Assembly (NCBI RefSeq): GCF_020783655.1
Contig: NZ_JAJGQH010000001.1
Coordinates: 310,001-374,000, forward strand
Source of the DNA: Xanthomonas melonis
GTDB lineage: Bacteria > Pseudomonadota > Gammaproteobacteria > Xanthomonadales > Xanthomonadaceae
Length of the DNA: 64,000 nucleotides
Direction of reading: 5' to 3'
Shown here: positions 1 to 8,803 of the stretch, piece after piece
Layout: every line of letters begins with the position of its first letter
Position numbering within the stretch: the stretch's first letter is position 1
The notes under the pieces: model-generated
Seen by the model: only the letters and a program-made list of their open reading frames with translations
What the model was told of the DNA's origin: nothing
Database searches by the model: none
Translations under genes and position numbers: made by a program

Positions 1-488
1 TGGGGGGCGCCGCTGCGACTCGCATATCCATTTACCGTGGGCCTGCTCATCTATCGGGTGCAGCACAGGCTTGCGCGCATGCGCCTGGGTCTGGTTCCGT
101 TGTCCATCGTCATGACCGGCCTGTTCTGCTTTCCGTCCCTCGGCGAGGCGGGCGGCATCAAGCTCAATGCCCTCTACGATCTGTTCTGCGTGTCGGTGAT
201 GTTCCCGCTCATCCTGGTGCTGGGCATTCATTCCGAACCGGCAGGTTGGCGTGCGCGGATGGCGCACTGGTTCGGTCGGATCTCGTATCCGCTCTACATC
301 ACCCACTTTCCCACGGCCTTCGTGTTTCTCAACTACACCGTCAGCCAGAAACCATCTCCGCCTGCGGCCATGGCGGCAGGCGTTGCGACCTTCGTGGTGA
401 TGGTGGTTTTCGCTTGGTCATCCTGCGATGCTTCGACGAGCCGGTCCGCGCGAGGCTCCGCAAACGCTGGCTGGCCCGAAAGCGTTAG
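1..488 (+). pseudogene. Acyltransferase 3 family membrane protein, 3' end, frameshifted
   Basis: This is the C-terminal part of an integral-membrane acyltransferase (acyltransferase 3 / OafA-like family), cut by the window start. The frame that includes position 37 gives hydrophobic segments and the family-like stretch GRISYPLYITHFP. Near 411-420 the homologous reading jumps: frame 1 runs on as low-complexity sequence to 651, whereas frame 3 continues with ILRCFDEPVRARLRKRW and stops at 488, which is the usual basic tail with a DEPVR motif. A one-base loss near 415 would explain this. It may be a real lesion or a sequencing error. The substrate is unknown. The lost part is only the last 20-odd residues, so activity cannot be ruled out. 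Confidence 0.6.
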
Positions 489-638
489 CGGCCATTCGCG
501 TGTACATGGGCGCGCGCGCCGGCAACATGCCCGCGTGCAGGGCAACGCCCGCACTTGTCTCGCAGGAACCGGAGCGGATGCTCGGGACAGGCACGCGTCG
601 ACCGGAGTGCGCGCTGCTGCACGCGTCGACCTGCCTTG

Positions 639-1469
639 TCATGCGTCATGATCGACGGCACCCCGCCACGCGCGCGGTGACTGCCCCACCTGCGCCTTGA
701 ATGCTCGCGACAGTGCGGCCTCGCTGGCGTAGCCCACGTCGTGGGCGAGCTGCTTCAGCGGCCTGCCCTGGCGCAGGCCGCGTTGCACCAGAGCGATGCG
801 CCATTCCTGCAGGTACTGGCCCGGGGTGCAGCCCACCGTGTCGTGAAAGCCGCGGGCGAAGGCGCTGCGCGACATGCCGGCCTTGGCGGCCAGCGTGTCC
901 AGCGACCACGGATACGCGGGCGCGTCGTGGATGCCGACCAGGGCCAGCCGCAGGCGCGCATCGGCCATGCCTGCCAGCATGCCGCTATCGGCGTGGCCCT
1001 GTTCCATCAGTTCGCGTATCACATGCACCAGCACGACTTCGAACAGCCGGTTGAGCACCGCCTGGCGTCCACAGTGCTGGGCGAACGCTTCCTCGAACAA
1101 TGCATGCACCAGCGCAGCACCCTGGCGCAGCGCGTCCAGCGGCAGGCAGATGCATGCCGGTAGCGCACGCACCAACGGGTTGGACGCGCCGCCGCCGAAG
1201 CTCAGGTGCGCGCAGGCGAAATCCGCGCCACGCTGCGGATCGGTGTCGAACCGATGCGGCAGCGCCCGCGGGTACAGCAGCAGACTGGGGCAGTCGATCT
1301 GCAGGCGGCTGCCATCGCCGTTATGGACCGCCACCGCGCCCTCGCGGATCAGATGCAGTTGCCCCCGTTCGCCACCGTCGAGCTGGTTGATACCGCACAG
1401 CGCGCCGGCATGGAAAACCTCGGCGCTGACCGAGAAGTGATTGAGCAAGGCGGCAAGGCGGTCGACCAT
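639..1469 (-). CDS. AraC-family transcriptional regulator (cupin type)
   Basis: A 276-residue regulator. The N-terminal half resembles the AraC-binding-2/cupin_6 sensor domain (FHAGALCGINQLDGGERGQL followed by a LLLYPRALPHRF strand). The last 100 residues are a double helix-turn-helix of AraC type (SLDTLAAKAGMSRSAFARGF and LKQLAHDVGYASEAALSRAF). It is divergent from the secreted esterase at 1579, with about 110 bp between the start codons, so it probably controls that gene. The ligand is unknown. Family members of this layout often regulate neighbouring oxidoreductase or hydrolase genes. Confidence 0.85.
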   Translation of the reverse strand: MVDRLAALLNHFSVSAEVFHAGALCGINQLDGGERGQLHLIREGAVAVHNGDGSRLQIDCPSLLLYPRALPHRFDTDPQRGADFACAHLSFGGGASNPLVRALPACICLPLDALRQGAALVHALFEEAFAQHCGRQAVLNRLFEVVLVHVIRELMEQGHADSGMLAGMADARLRLALVGIHDAPAYPWSLDTLAAKAGMSRSAFARGFHDTVGCTPGQYLQEWRIALVQRGLRQGRPLKQLAHDVGYASEAALSRAFKAQVGQSPRAWRGAVDHDA

Positions 1470-1578
1470 TCTGGACTCTAAGATAAGTTTTACGGACTAT
1501 TTGCTGCCTATCGTATCGCTCTCGCGCGCAAAGTGGCTCCTGTCGCCGGCGCCGGCCGGCATTCCTCAGGAGCTTCCC

Positions 1579-2604
1579 ATGCACACCCCCCTCGCCCTTG
1601 CCGCCGCGACCATCCTGGCCGCATCGATCGGTACCGCAGTGGCCGCCGTGCCGAGCGAGCAGCCGGCCCCCCTGCGCCCGGTTGCCGACTTCCTCAAGGC
1701 CGTCAACAGCGGTGGCGGCAAGCCGATCGAGCAATTGAGTCCCGCACAGGCACGGCAGGTGCTGGTCGATGCCCAGGCCAACGCGCCCCTGCCCGCGGCC
1801 GAGGTCAGTCGCAAGACCATCCAGGCCGATGGCAAACCATTGAATCTGGTGATCGTGCGGCCGTCCCATACCACCGGCAAGGTGTTGCCGGCCTTCATGT
1901 ACTTCCATGGCGGTGGCTGGGTGTTGGGCGACTTCCCCACTCACGAACGACTGATCCGCGATCTGGTCAACGCATCCGGCGCCGCGGCCGTCTATGTGGA
2001 CTACACGCCGTCGCCGGAAGCGCGCTATCCGGTTGCCATCCGCCAGGCCTATGCAGCAACCCGCTGGGTTGCCGAGTATGGCGGGGAGATCGGTGTGGAC
2101 GGCAAACGCCTGGCGCTGGCCGGCAACAGCGTCGGCGGCAATATGGTCGCGGCAGTGGCCCTGCAGGCCAAAGCGGCCGGCACCCCTGCACTGCGCTACA
2201 ACCTGATGCTGTGGCCGGTGACGGACGCCAGTTTCGACAACGGTTCCTACCAGCGTTACCAGAATGGCTATTTCCTCAGCCGCAACATGATGACCTGGTT
2301 CTGGGACAACTACACCACCGACCCCAAGGAGCGCGCCGAGATCACCGCCTCGCCGCTGCGCGCCACTCCCGCCCAACTGGCAGGTCTGCCGCCGACTCAG
2401 ATCCAGACCGCCGAACTGGATGTGCTGCGCGACGAGGGCGAAGCCTTCGGCCGCAAGCTGGATCAAGCCGGCGTGGAGGTGACGGTGACCCGCTACAACG
2501 GATTGATCCACGATTACGGCCTGCTCAACGCGCTGCGCGACGTGCCGGCGGTGCGCGATGCCATCGGCCAGGCCGGCGATGGACTGCGCGAGCATCTGCG
2601 CTAA
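1579..2604 (+). CDS. Secreted alpha/beta hydrolase (HSL-type esterase)
   Basis: A 341-residue esterase/lipase of the hormone-sensitive-lipase (GDXG) family. The chosen ATG follows a CAGGAG ribosome site and gives a signal peptide (MHTPLALAAATILAASIGTA), so the enzyme should be periplasmic or secreted. The oxyanion-hole motif HGGGW, the nucleophile motif GNSVGG, the acid in LDVLRDEG and the catalytic His in LIHDYG are all visible. It should hydrolyse short-chain carboxylic esters; the natural substrate is not evident. The gene is divergent from an AraC regulator and is followed by a strong hairpin at 2628-2658. Confidence 0.85.
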   Translation: MHTPLALAAATILAASIGTAVAAVPSEQPAPLRPVADFLKAVNSGGGKPIEQLSPAQARQVLVDAQANAPLPAAEVSRKTIQADGKPLNLVIVRPSHTTGKVLPAFMYFHGGGWVLGDFPTHERLIRDLVNASGAAAVYVDYTPSPEARYPVAIRQAYAATRWVAEYGGEIGVDGKRLALAGNSVGGNMVAAVALQAKAAGTPALRYNLMLWPVTDASFDNGSYQRYQNGYFLSRNMMTWFWDNYTTDPKERAEITASPLRATPAQLAGLPPTQIQTAELDVLRDEGEAFGRKLDQAGVEVTVTRYNGLIHDYGLLNALRDVPAVRDAIGQAGDGLREHLR

Positions 2605-2627
2605 GCGCGCGTCCGCTGCGAACCCCT

Positions 2628-2658
2628 CAGCGACCGCCGGTTGTCCCGGCGGTCGCTG
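2628..2658 (+). terminator. Hairpin after the esterase gene
   Basis: A perfect 13-bp stem (2628-2640 with 2646-2658) and 5-base loop 24 bases past the esterase stop codon. There is no U-tract, so it may act as a weak or Rho-assisted terminator or as a 3' stabilising element. Confidence 0.5.
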
Positions 2659-2731
2659 CCGGCGTTGCGGGGGCAGCTCGGCACCGGGCCTGTGCCGCCC
2701 TTTCGCCGTCCGTTGCGTTCGGATGCGCGGA

Positions 2732-2759
2732 TTGTGACTTGTCGCAAATTTGTTATACG
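2732..2759 (+). promoter_or_regulatory. Predicted sigma-70 promoter of the TonB receptor gene
   Basis: TTGTGA at 2732-2737 and TATACG at 2754-2759, separated by 16 bases, make a plausible -35/-10 pair. The -10 lies inside the palindrome at 2750-2766, so a protein bound there would block polymerase. Position inferred by eye only. Confidence 0.45.
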
Positions 2760-2766
2760 ATAACAA
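2750..2766 (+). promoter_or_regulatory. Operator-like palindrome O1 (GTTATACGATAAC)
   Basis: TTGTTATACGATAACAA is a perfect 7-bp inverted repeat around ACG, overlapping the predicted -10 box. It belongs to a family of GTTAY-N3-RTAAC palindromes also found at 2773, 11696, 14848 and (imperfect) 15039, all in intergenic DNA of the lasso-peptide island. Its centre is 21 bp, two helical turns, from that of O2. The cognate regulator is unknown. Confidence 0.6.
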
Positions 2767-2772
2767 CAAGGG

Positions 2773-2785
2773 GTTACTTAGTAAC
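2773..2785 (+). promoter_or_regulatory. Operator-like palindrome O2 (GTTACTTAGTAAC)
   Basis: A perfect 5-bp inverted repeat around TTA with the same architecture as O1. It lies just downstream of the predicted promoter and about 60 bp before the receptor start codon. The O1-O2 pair on one helix face suggests cooperative binding of a dimeric repressor. This is inference from sequence pattern. Confidence 0.55.
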
Positions 2786-2844
2786 ACATTCGGCGTCGCA
2801 TCCTGCGGCGCCGCGACATGGCGTGCCCAACACACCGCTGGCCG

Positions 2845-5238
2845 ATGAAGAACACACTTTCCATCCTCAGACCACCCGCACTACTGGCTGCGAGCAGCAT
2901 CGCGGTCCTGGCCGGCAGCTGGCCGGCGCTGGCGCAGCAGACGCCAGCTGCCAGCAGCGCAGACGTGCAAGATCCTCGGGCCGAAAGCGCCGCACCGCTG
3001 CTCGCGCCGGTACTCGTCACCGGCAGCCACATCCGCGAGACGGCAGCGGGCGGCGCCTCGCCGGTCATCGTCTTCGAGAAGCAGGCCATCGAGCGCACCG
3101 GCGTGTCGACCTTGCAGCAATTCTTCGAAAAACTTCCGCAGAACTTCGGTGGTGGCGCCAATGGGGCCAATGTCGCCAATCTCGGGCTGGACCGCGACAC
3201 CGGAAGCAACTTCGGGCAGGGCACGTCGATCAACCTGCGCGGCCTGGGCACCGGCACCACGCTGACGCTGGTCAACGGTCACCGCGTGGCCTCGTCCAAC
3301 CGCTATCAGTACGTCGATATCTCGCTGATCCCGCTGAGTGCGGTGGAGCGCGTGGAGATCCTGACCGACGGCGCCTCCGCCATCTATGGCGCGGACGCGG
3401 TCGGTGGCGTGGTGAACATCATCCTGCGGCGCGATTTCACCGGATACGAGACCGCCATTCGTGCAGGCACGACCACCGCCGGCGGCATGAACGAGTACCA
3501 GGCATCGCAAGCCGGCGGTTGGGCCTGGGACGGGGGCCACCTGCTGGCCAGCTACGAATTCCTCAAGCAGGACAACCTGGCGGCGAGCGACAGGGATTTT
3601 TCGAAGAATGTCACCGTCGCCCCCTACGATCTGTACCCGGGCTCCAGGCGACACAGTGTGTACGTCGATGGCGCCCAGCAACTGAGCCAGGCGCTGACGC
3701 TCACCGTGACCGGCTCCTTCGCCAGGCGCGACATGGACACCACCATTTCCGGCACCGCAGACGAAACCCGCCTGTTCCCGCAGACGCGGCAGTTCGATCT
3801 GTTCGCCGGGCTCACCCTGGACCTGCCGCGGCAATGGCAGGCACGCTTGAACGGCGGCTACGGCAGGAACACGGTGCGCTACGAGCGCACCACGATCTCG
3901 GCGACGTCGGCGATCACGGCGCGCCCCACCGATATGCGCTCGGAAACGCGCTACCTGGAGCTGATCGCAGATGGCGAGCTGGCCACCCTGCCCGCAGGCG
4001 CCGCGCGGATCGCGCTGGGCGGCAGCCTCCGGCGCGACGGCTACGATTTCTTCGACTACCGCGGGCTGGAGAGGCCGTTCGATGTGCACCGCGACATCGG
4101 CTCGGTGTTCGGCGAACTGAACGTGCCGCTGCTGAAGGAACTGCCAGGCCTGCGCCTGTTGTCGCTGACGGCGGCCGCACGCTACGACGACTACAGCGAC
4201 TTCGGCTCCACCCTCAACCCCAAGTTCGGCCTGCTGTGGCAGGCCACCGACGGGCTGACCCTGCGCGGCACCTACGGACGCTCGTATCGGGCGCCGGTGT
4301 ACCAGGACATGCAGCCGAACAACACCGCCGTGGTGGCGCGCATTCCCAATCCGAACGCACCCGGCGGACGGACCGTGCTGATGATGCTGGCCAACGGCAA
4401 TCCCGATCTGGGCCCCGAGCGCGCCCGGACCTGGACCGGCGGCATCGCGTTCGCGCCGGCAGCGGTGCCGGGGCTGAAGATCGATGCCAGCTACTACCGC
4501 ATCAGGTACGAAGACCGTATCGATAGCGGATTCGCAGGCAGTTTTCCTTCGCTGTTCCTGGGCCCGACTGCCGCTTACGCGGACATCCTGACGTTTGCGC
4601 CGACGCCCGAGCAGATCCGCAGCGCCCGCCAGATCGGCGTCGCCGGGCTGGGTGTATTCGTCTCGCGGGTCGGCCCGTTCGCGCTCGCGCCCGGAACCGA
4701 CGAAAGCAGTACCGAGGTCATCCTCGACAACCGCTTCCGCAACAACGCGGCCACCTCGCAGCGCGGTGTCGATCTGGATGCGTCCTATGCCTTCGATGTC
4801 GGGCAGACCCAGTTCGCGCTCAGCCTTGCCGGGCAGTACATCATCGACTCCACACGCCGCATCAGCCGCTCCGCACCCCAGGTCGATGCGTTCAATGCGG
4901 TGTATCTGCCGATCGATCTGAAGCTCCGCAGCGGGCTGGTGGCGACCCGACGTCAGCTGTCGGGCGGCCTGTTCGTCAACTATGCCGACCACTATCGCGA
5001 TCCGGCGAACCGATCCGACCCGCATGTCGCCTCCTGGACCACGCTGGATCTGAACATCGGGTACCGCTTCGCGCATGCGTCGCCATCGCAGGACGGCACG
5101 CGCCTGGCCTTCAATGTGCAGAACCTCTTAGATCGCGATCCGCCGTTCGTCGTCAACGGCATCAACAGCGGGTTCGATCCCACCAACGCCACCGCACTGG
5201 GGCGTTTGGTGTCCATGACCCTGACCCATCAGTGGTGA
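2845..5238 (+). CDS. TonB-dependent outer-membrane receptor
   Basis: A 797-residue TonB-dependent receptor from the ATG at 2845, which opens a clean signal peptide (MKNTLSILRPPALLAASSIA, cleaved after ALAQ). An upstream in-frame ATG at 2818 would add nine residues and spoil it. A TonB-box-like APVLVTGSH is followed by a plug domain (SPVIVFEKQAIERTGVSTLQ; RGLGTGTTLTLVNGHRV; DGASAIYGADAVGGVVNIIL) and a beta-barrel ending in an aromatic residue (THQW). It imports an unknown ligand by TonB energy. Two operator-like palindromes precede it, and the ABC-2 genes start 20 bases after its stop, so the four genes look like one operon. Its place in a lasso-peptide island suggests uptake of that peptide or of a competitor or iron-like ligand. 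That link is inference. Confidence 0.85.
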   Translation: MKNTLSILRPPALLAASSIAVLAGSWPALAQQTPAASSADVQDPRAESAAPLLAPVLVTGSHIRETAAGGASPVIVFEKQAIERTGVSTLQQFFEKLPQNFGGGANGANVANLGLDRDTGSNFGQGTSINLRGLGTGTTLTLVNGHRVASSNRYQYVDISLIPLSAVERVEILTDGASAIYGADAVGGVVNIILRRDFTGYETAIRAGTTTAGGMNEYQASQAGGWAWDGGHLLASYEFLKQDNLAASDRDFSKNVTVAPYDLYPGSRRHSVYVDGAQQLSQALTLTVTGSFARRDMDTTISGTADETRLFPQTRQFDLFAGLTLDLPRQWQARLNGGYGRNTVRYERTTISATSAITARPTDMRSETRYLELIADGELATLPAGAARIALGGSLRRDGYDFFDYRGLERPFDVHRDIGSVFGELNVPLLKELPGLRLLSLTAAARYDDYSDFGSTLNPKFGLLWQATDGLTLRGTYGRSYRAPVYQDMQPNNTAVVARIPNPNAPGGRTVLMMLANGNPDLGPERARTWTGGIAFAPAAVPGLKIDASYYRIRYEDRIDSGFAGSFPSLFLGPTAAYADILTFAPTPEQIRSARQIGVAGLGVFVSRVGPFALAPGTDESSTEVILDNRFRNNAATSQRGVDLDASYAFDVGQTQFALSLAGQYIIDSTRRISRSAPQVDAFNAVYLPIDLKLRSGLVATRRQLSGGLFVNYADHYRDPANRSDPHVASWTTLDLNIGYRFAHASPSQDGTRLAFNVQNLLDRDPPFVVNGINSGFDPTNATALGRLVSMTLTHQW

Positions 5239-5257
5239 ACTCACCGAGGACGCTGCC

Positions 5258-6727
5258 GTGGCCGCTGCCCGTCTTGCGCGCGACATAATGGACCAGCCCG
5301 CGCGCTCCCAGCTGCGCGCCGTCGCCGCCACCCAGCTCATCCTGCTATGGCGCGAGCGGCGGGTGGTGTGGCTGGCGCTGGCGCTGCTGTTGCTCGCGGC
5401 GACCTCGCTCGGTACCAGCGCCGTGCGCCTGTCCGCCCAGGCGCAGGAACGGCAGGCGGTCGCCGAGCAGGAGGCGCGCCTGTGGGACGGCCAGGGCCGG
5501 ATCGATCCGCATGCGGCCGCGCACGTCGGCCGCGCCATCCCTGCGCCGGTGCAACCGCTGGCGAGCTTCGATCCGGGCGTGTCGGAGGTGGTCGGCACCT
5601 CGGTGTTCATCGAAGGACATGCGCAGAACCCGGCCCGCCACCGGCCGATCGAGGAAGGCACCGCGCTCAGCAGCTTCGGAGGCTTCTCGGCTGCCTGGGC
5701 GCTGCAGGTGGTCGCGCCGTTGCTGCTCATCCTTGCCGGCTTCTCGAGCATGTCCGGCGAGCTCGCACGCGAGCGACTGCGTCAGGAGCTTGCCGCCGGT
5801 GGCGCGCCCACCGCCCTGGTCGGCGGACGCGTGCTCGCACTGGCGGCAGTGGCCGGCATGTTCGCGCTCGCGCTGTTCGGCGCCAGTGTTCCGGCGTTGT
5901 TCGTGCAGGGCGCAGGCGCGGCGGAGCTGGTGGCCCTGCTGGCCATCGCAGGCGCTTACCTACTCTACCTGCTGACCTTCTGCACGTTGACCATTGGCGT
6001 TTCCGGGCTGTGTCGCTCGGCGCGCACCTCGCTGGTGCTGCTGCTGGGGATGTGGGTGGTGGCGACCCTGCTCGCCCCCCGCGTGGCGCCGGCAGTGGCC
6101 GAAAGCCTGGTGCCCACGCCCTCCGCCCCGGCGTTCCGCGCAGCGGTCACCGAAGAGGCGGAAAGCGGCGTCGACGGCCATGATCCGGCCGATGAGCGGC
6201 TGGCGTCGCTCAAGGCCGAACTGCTGGCCCGCTATCGGGTCGACGACGTCGCGGACCTGCCGCTGAACTTCCGCGGCGTCGCCCTGGAGTTCGGCGAGGA
6301 CAATTCCACCCAGACCTATGCGCGGCATTTCGAACGCCTGCATGCGGCCTATCGACAGCAGGAGCGCGTGCAGCGCGCCTTCGCCGCCATCTCGCCGACC
6401 CTGGCATTGCAACCCTGGTCGCGCGCCTTTGCCGGCACCGATTACGCCGCCCATCTGGCCTATCTGCGTGGCGTGGAGGATTACCGCTACCGGCTGATCC
6501 AGGCGCTGAACCACGAGGTCAAAACGCATAAGCCGCCGCCGGGCGAGCAGTATCACCTTGCCGATATCGCCACGCTCACCCGCTCGATCTCCTACGCGCC
6601 GCAAGCGCCGACGCGGGTCGCCACCGCCGCTGCGCAGGCTCCCAATCTGGCGATTCTGCTGGGCTGGGCGCTGCTTGGCATTGTGCTGACACGCCTCTGC
6701 GCATCACGTCTGGAACTGCGGGCATGA
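5258..6727 (+). CDS. ABC-2 transporter permease (DUF3526-like), first subunit
   Basis: A 489-residue inner-membrane protein. GTG at 5258 is taken as start because GAGGA lies seven bases upstream; an ATG at 5288 is an alternative. An N-terminal transmembrane helix (VVWLALALLLLAATSLGTSA) is followed by a large periplasmic loop, a cluster of helices around residues 145-285 and a C-terminal helix (LAILLGWALLGIVLTRL). This is the pattern of ABC-2 permeases carrying DUF3526, often found beside TonB receptors. It overlaps the next permease by four bases (ATGA), indicating translational coupling. The substrate is unknown. Confidence 0.75.
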   Translation: MAAARLARDIMDQPARSQLRAVAATQLILLWRERRVVWLALALLLLAATSLGTSAVRLSAQAQERQAVAEQEARLWDGQGRIDPHAAAHVGRAIPAPVQPLASFDPGVSEVVGTSVFIEGHAQNPARHRPIEEGTALSSFGGFSAAWALQVVAPLLLILAGFSSMSGELARERLRQELAAGGAPTALVGGRVLALAAVAGMFALALFGASVPALFVQGAGAAELVALLAIAGAYLLYLLTFCTLTIGVSGLCRSARTSLVLLLGMWVVATLLAPRVAPAVAESLVPTPSAPAFRAAVTEEAESGVDGHDPADERLASLKAELLARYRVDDVADLPLNFRGVALEFGEDNSTQTYARHFERLHAAYRQQERVQRAFAAISPTLALQPWSRAFAGTDYAAHLAYLRGVEDYRYRLIQALNHEVKTHKPPPGEQYHLADIATLTRSISYAPQAPTRVATAAAQAPNLAILLGWALLGIVLTRLCASRLELRA

Positions 6728-8082
6728 GCAGCATCGCGGTCGCAGGCTATGAAATGCGCCGCCTGCTGCGCGATCGCGCAGTGGTGGGCCTGTTGCTTCT
6801 GCTTGCCGCGCTTGCGACCTATGCCGCTTGGAACGGCAGCCAGTGGGTCGGCCAGCGCACGGGCGCCATCGGCCTGCTCGCCGCCGAAGAGCAGCAGATG
6901 CAGGCGCGTGCGCGCAGCTTCGTCGGCAAGGCGCCCTCGGTCCTGCCGCGCGTGCAGCCTGTATTGCCCCCGGCGCCGATGACGGCGGTATCGATCGGCC
7001 AGGCCGACGCGTATCCGTTCACCGCCGACGTGGTGGCGCTGGGCGATGCGACCGCACTGTTCAAGCGCCTCTGGGCGGATATCGGCAGCCCGACCGCGCG
7101 CGCAGCCGGGCGCTTCGACCTGGCCTTCGTGGTGGTCTTCCTGCTGCCGTTGATCCTGCTCGCGGCCAGCTACGACCTGTGGTCGCGCGAGCGCGAGCGC
7201 GGTATCGCGGCGATGGTGATGGCGCAGCCGATCGCCGTGGGCGGGTTGATCGTGGTCAAGGCACTGGCGCGCGGGGTGGTCGTGCTGCTGCCGGCGACGG
7301 CGATCCTGGTAGCGGTCGCGGCGTGGGCCGGCGCGCGCGACCCCGCCGGACTGCTTTGTCTGAGCTTGATCGTCCTGAGTTACGGCGGCTTCTGGCTGGC
7401 GGTGGCGCTGGTCATCGGCCTGCGCGCGCGACGCTCCACCGACGCGGCGGTTGCCGCCGGCGCGATCTGGCTGTCGCTGGTGGTCATGGCGCCGTCGCTC
7501 ACGCTGGCCGGCATCGACCTGCTCTCGCCTGCACCTTCGGAGCTGCGCTTTTCCACCGACGTGAAGGCGCACATGACACAGATCGCCGAGCGGCAACGGC
7601 TGCAGCGGGCGGTCATTCCGGCACCGGTGCGCTCGCCTGCGCCTGCCATTCCCGATCAGTTGCGCCAGAGCTACGCCGAGCTGGTCGCCGCCGATCGGCA
7701 GCTGGCGCCCCTGCTCGCCGAGCACCGGCAGGCGCGGGATGCACGCCGCCGCGTGATGGACCGTGTGCGCTTCCTGCTGCCATCGGTCGCTGCGCAGGAT
7801 GCGCTGGACCGCCTGGCCGGCACGGACGCCGACCGTGCCCTCGCCTTCCAGGATCAGGTCGCCCTGTTCCGGCAACAGCGCCGACGGCTGCACCAGACGT
7901 ATCTGGAGCGCGATGCCATCCAGACGCTGGCCGAATACGACGGCCTTCCGCGCTTCGTGTTCCGGGAAACCGACAGCGTGTTCGGCACCGGCGTGCTGGC
8001 CGATCTGGCCGCACTGCTCGCTGCCACCGGGCTGCTGCTGGTCGCCGCCCGCGCCATGCGGAACCAAGCGACAACACCATGA
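6724..8082 (+). CDS. ABC-2 transporter permease (DUF3526-like), second subunit
   Basis: A 452-residue permease with the same topology as its upstream neighbour: one N-terminal helix, a periplasmic segment, a block of helices (FDLAFVVVFLLPLILLAAS onward), a second large soluble segment and a C-terminal helix. The motif YDLWSRERERGIAAMVMAQP after the second helix resembles the coupling region typical of ABC2_membrane proteins. It starts within the stop of the previous gene. The two permeases probably form a heterodimer driven by the ATPase encoded at 8093. Direction of transport cannot be read from sequence; most ABC-2 systems export. Confidence 0.75.
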   Translation: MSSIAVAGYEMRRLLRDRAVVGLLLLLAALATYAAWNGSQWVGQRTGAIGLLAAEEQQMQARARSFVGKAPSVLPRVQPVLPPAPMTAVSIGQADAYPFTADVVALGDATALFKRLWADIGSPTARAAGRFDLAFVVVFLLPLILLAASYDLWSRERERGIAAMVMAQPIAVGGLIVVKALARGVVVLLPATAILVAVAAWAGARDPAGLLCLSLIVLSYGGFWLAVALVIGLRARRSTDAAVAAGAIWLSLVVMAPSLTLAGIDLLSPAPSELRFSTDVKAHMTQIAERQRLQRAVIPAPVRSPAPAIPDQLRQSYAELVAADRQLAPLLAEHRQARDARRRVMDRVRFLLPSVAAQDALDRLAGTDADRALAFQDQVALFRQQRRRLHQTYLERDAIQTLAEYDGLPRFVFRETDSVFGTGVLADLAALLAATGLLLVAARAMRNQATTP

Positions 8083-8092
8083 GGATCTGTGC

Positions 8093-8803
8093 ATGCTTTG
8101 CGCAAAGACGTTGACCAAGCACCACGGCATGCATCGGGCATTGGACGATGTGAGTTTCACGGTGGCGCCAGGAGAAATCTATTGCCTGCTGGGCGCCAAC
8201 GGCGCAGGTAAATCGACCACGATCAAACTGTTCCTCGGCTTCATGGCGCCAACCTCGGGCTCGGCGGAAGTGGACGGGCTCGACGCGCAGCACCACCCCC
8301 ATGCGGTACGGCGCCGGCTGCTCTACATCCCCGAGACGGTCGCCCTGTACGAAGAGCTGACCGGCTACGAGAATCTCGACTACTTCGCGCGATTGGCGAA
8401 CGTGGAAGCGCGTTCGCCCGCGCGCCTGCGCGAGGCGCTGCAGGCGGCAGGATTGCAGGCCGACGCGTTCGATCGCCGCGTTGGCCACTACTCGAAGGGA
8501 ATGCGTCAGAAAGTGGGCATCGCACTGGCCATCGTGAAACAGGCCAAGGCCCTGCTGCTGGACGAACCGACCTCGGGCCTGGATCCGGAGGCCTCTGCCG
8601 AATTCCACGACCTGTTGCTGCGCCAGCGCGATCGCGGCACAGCGATCCTGATGGCGACCCATGACCTGTTCCGTGCGCGCGAAGTCGCCACCACCATCGG
8701 CCTGATGCAGGCCGGCCGGCTACGGCGGACCTTGAAGGCCGCCAGCATCACCGCCAACGACCTGGAAGACCTCTATCTGGAGGAGATGAGCCGACACCGT
8801 TAG
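8093..8803 (+). CDS. ABC transporter ATP-binding protein
   Basis: A 236-residue ATPase of the CcmA/NatA type. Visible motifs are Walker A (GANGAGKST), signature (HYSKGMRQKVGIA, a variant of LSGGQ with SKGMRQ as in ABC-2 partners), Walker B (ALLLDEPTSGLDP) and the switch His (MATHD). It starts 10 bases after the second permease and powers that pair. Its stop codon overlaps the stop of the convergent lasso cyclase gene by four bases, so the two halves of the island are packed tail to tail with no terminator between them. Confidence 0.88.
   Translation: MLCAKTLTKHHGMHRALDDVSFTVAPGEIYCLLGANGAGKSTTIKLFLGFMAPTSGSAEVDGLDAQHHPHAVRRRLLYIPETVALYEELTGYENLDYFARLANVEARSPARLREALQAAGLQADAFDRRVGHYSKGMRQKVGIALAIVKQAKALLLDEPTSGLDPEASAEFHDLLLRQRDRGTAILMATHDLFRAREVATTIGLMQAGRLRRTLKAASITANDLEDLYLEEMSRHR

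Noticed and set aside
1579..2604. The secreted esterase considered as a lasso isopeptidase
   Set aside because: It is a GDXG/HSL-family esterase of 341 residues, not a prolyl-oligopeptidase-type isopeptidase with a beta-propeller.
1533..4526. A 997-codon plus-strand frame spanning the esterase and receptor genes
   Set aside because: It overlaps two well-supported genes in another frame and its sequence is Arg/Gly/Ala-rich shadow.
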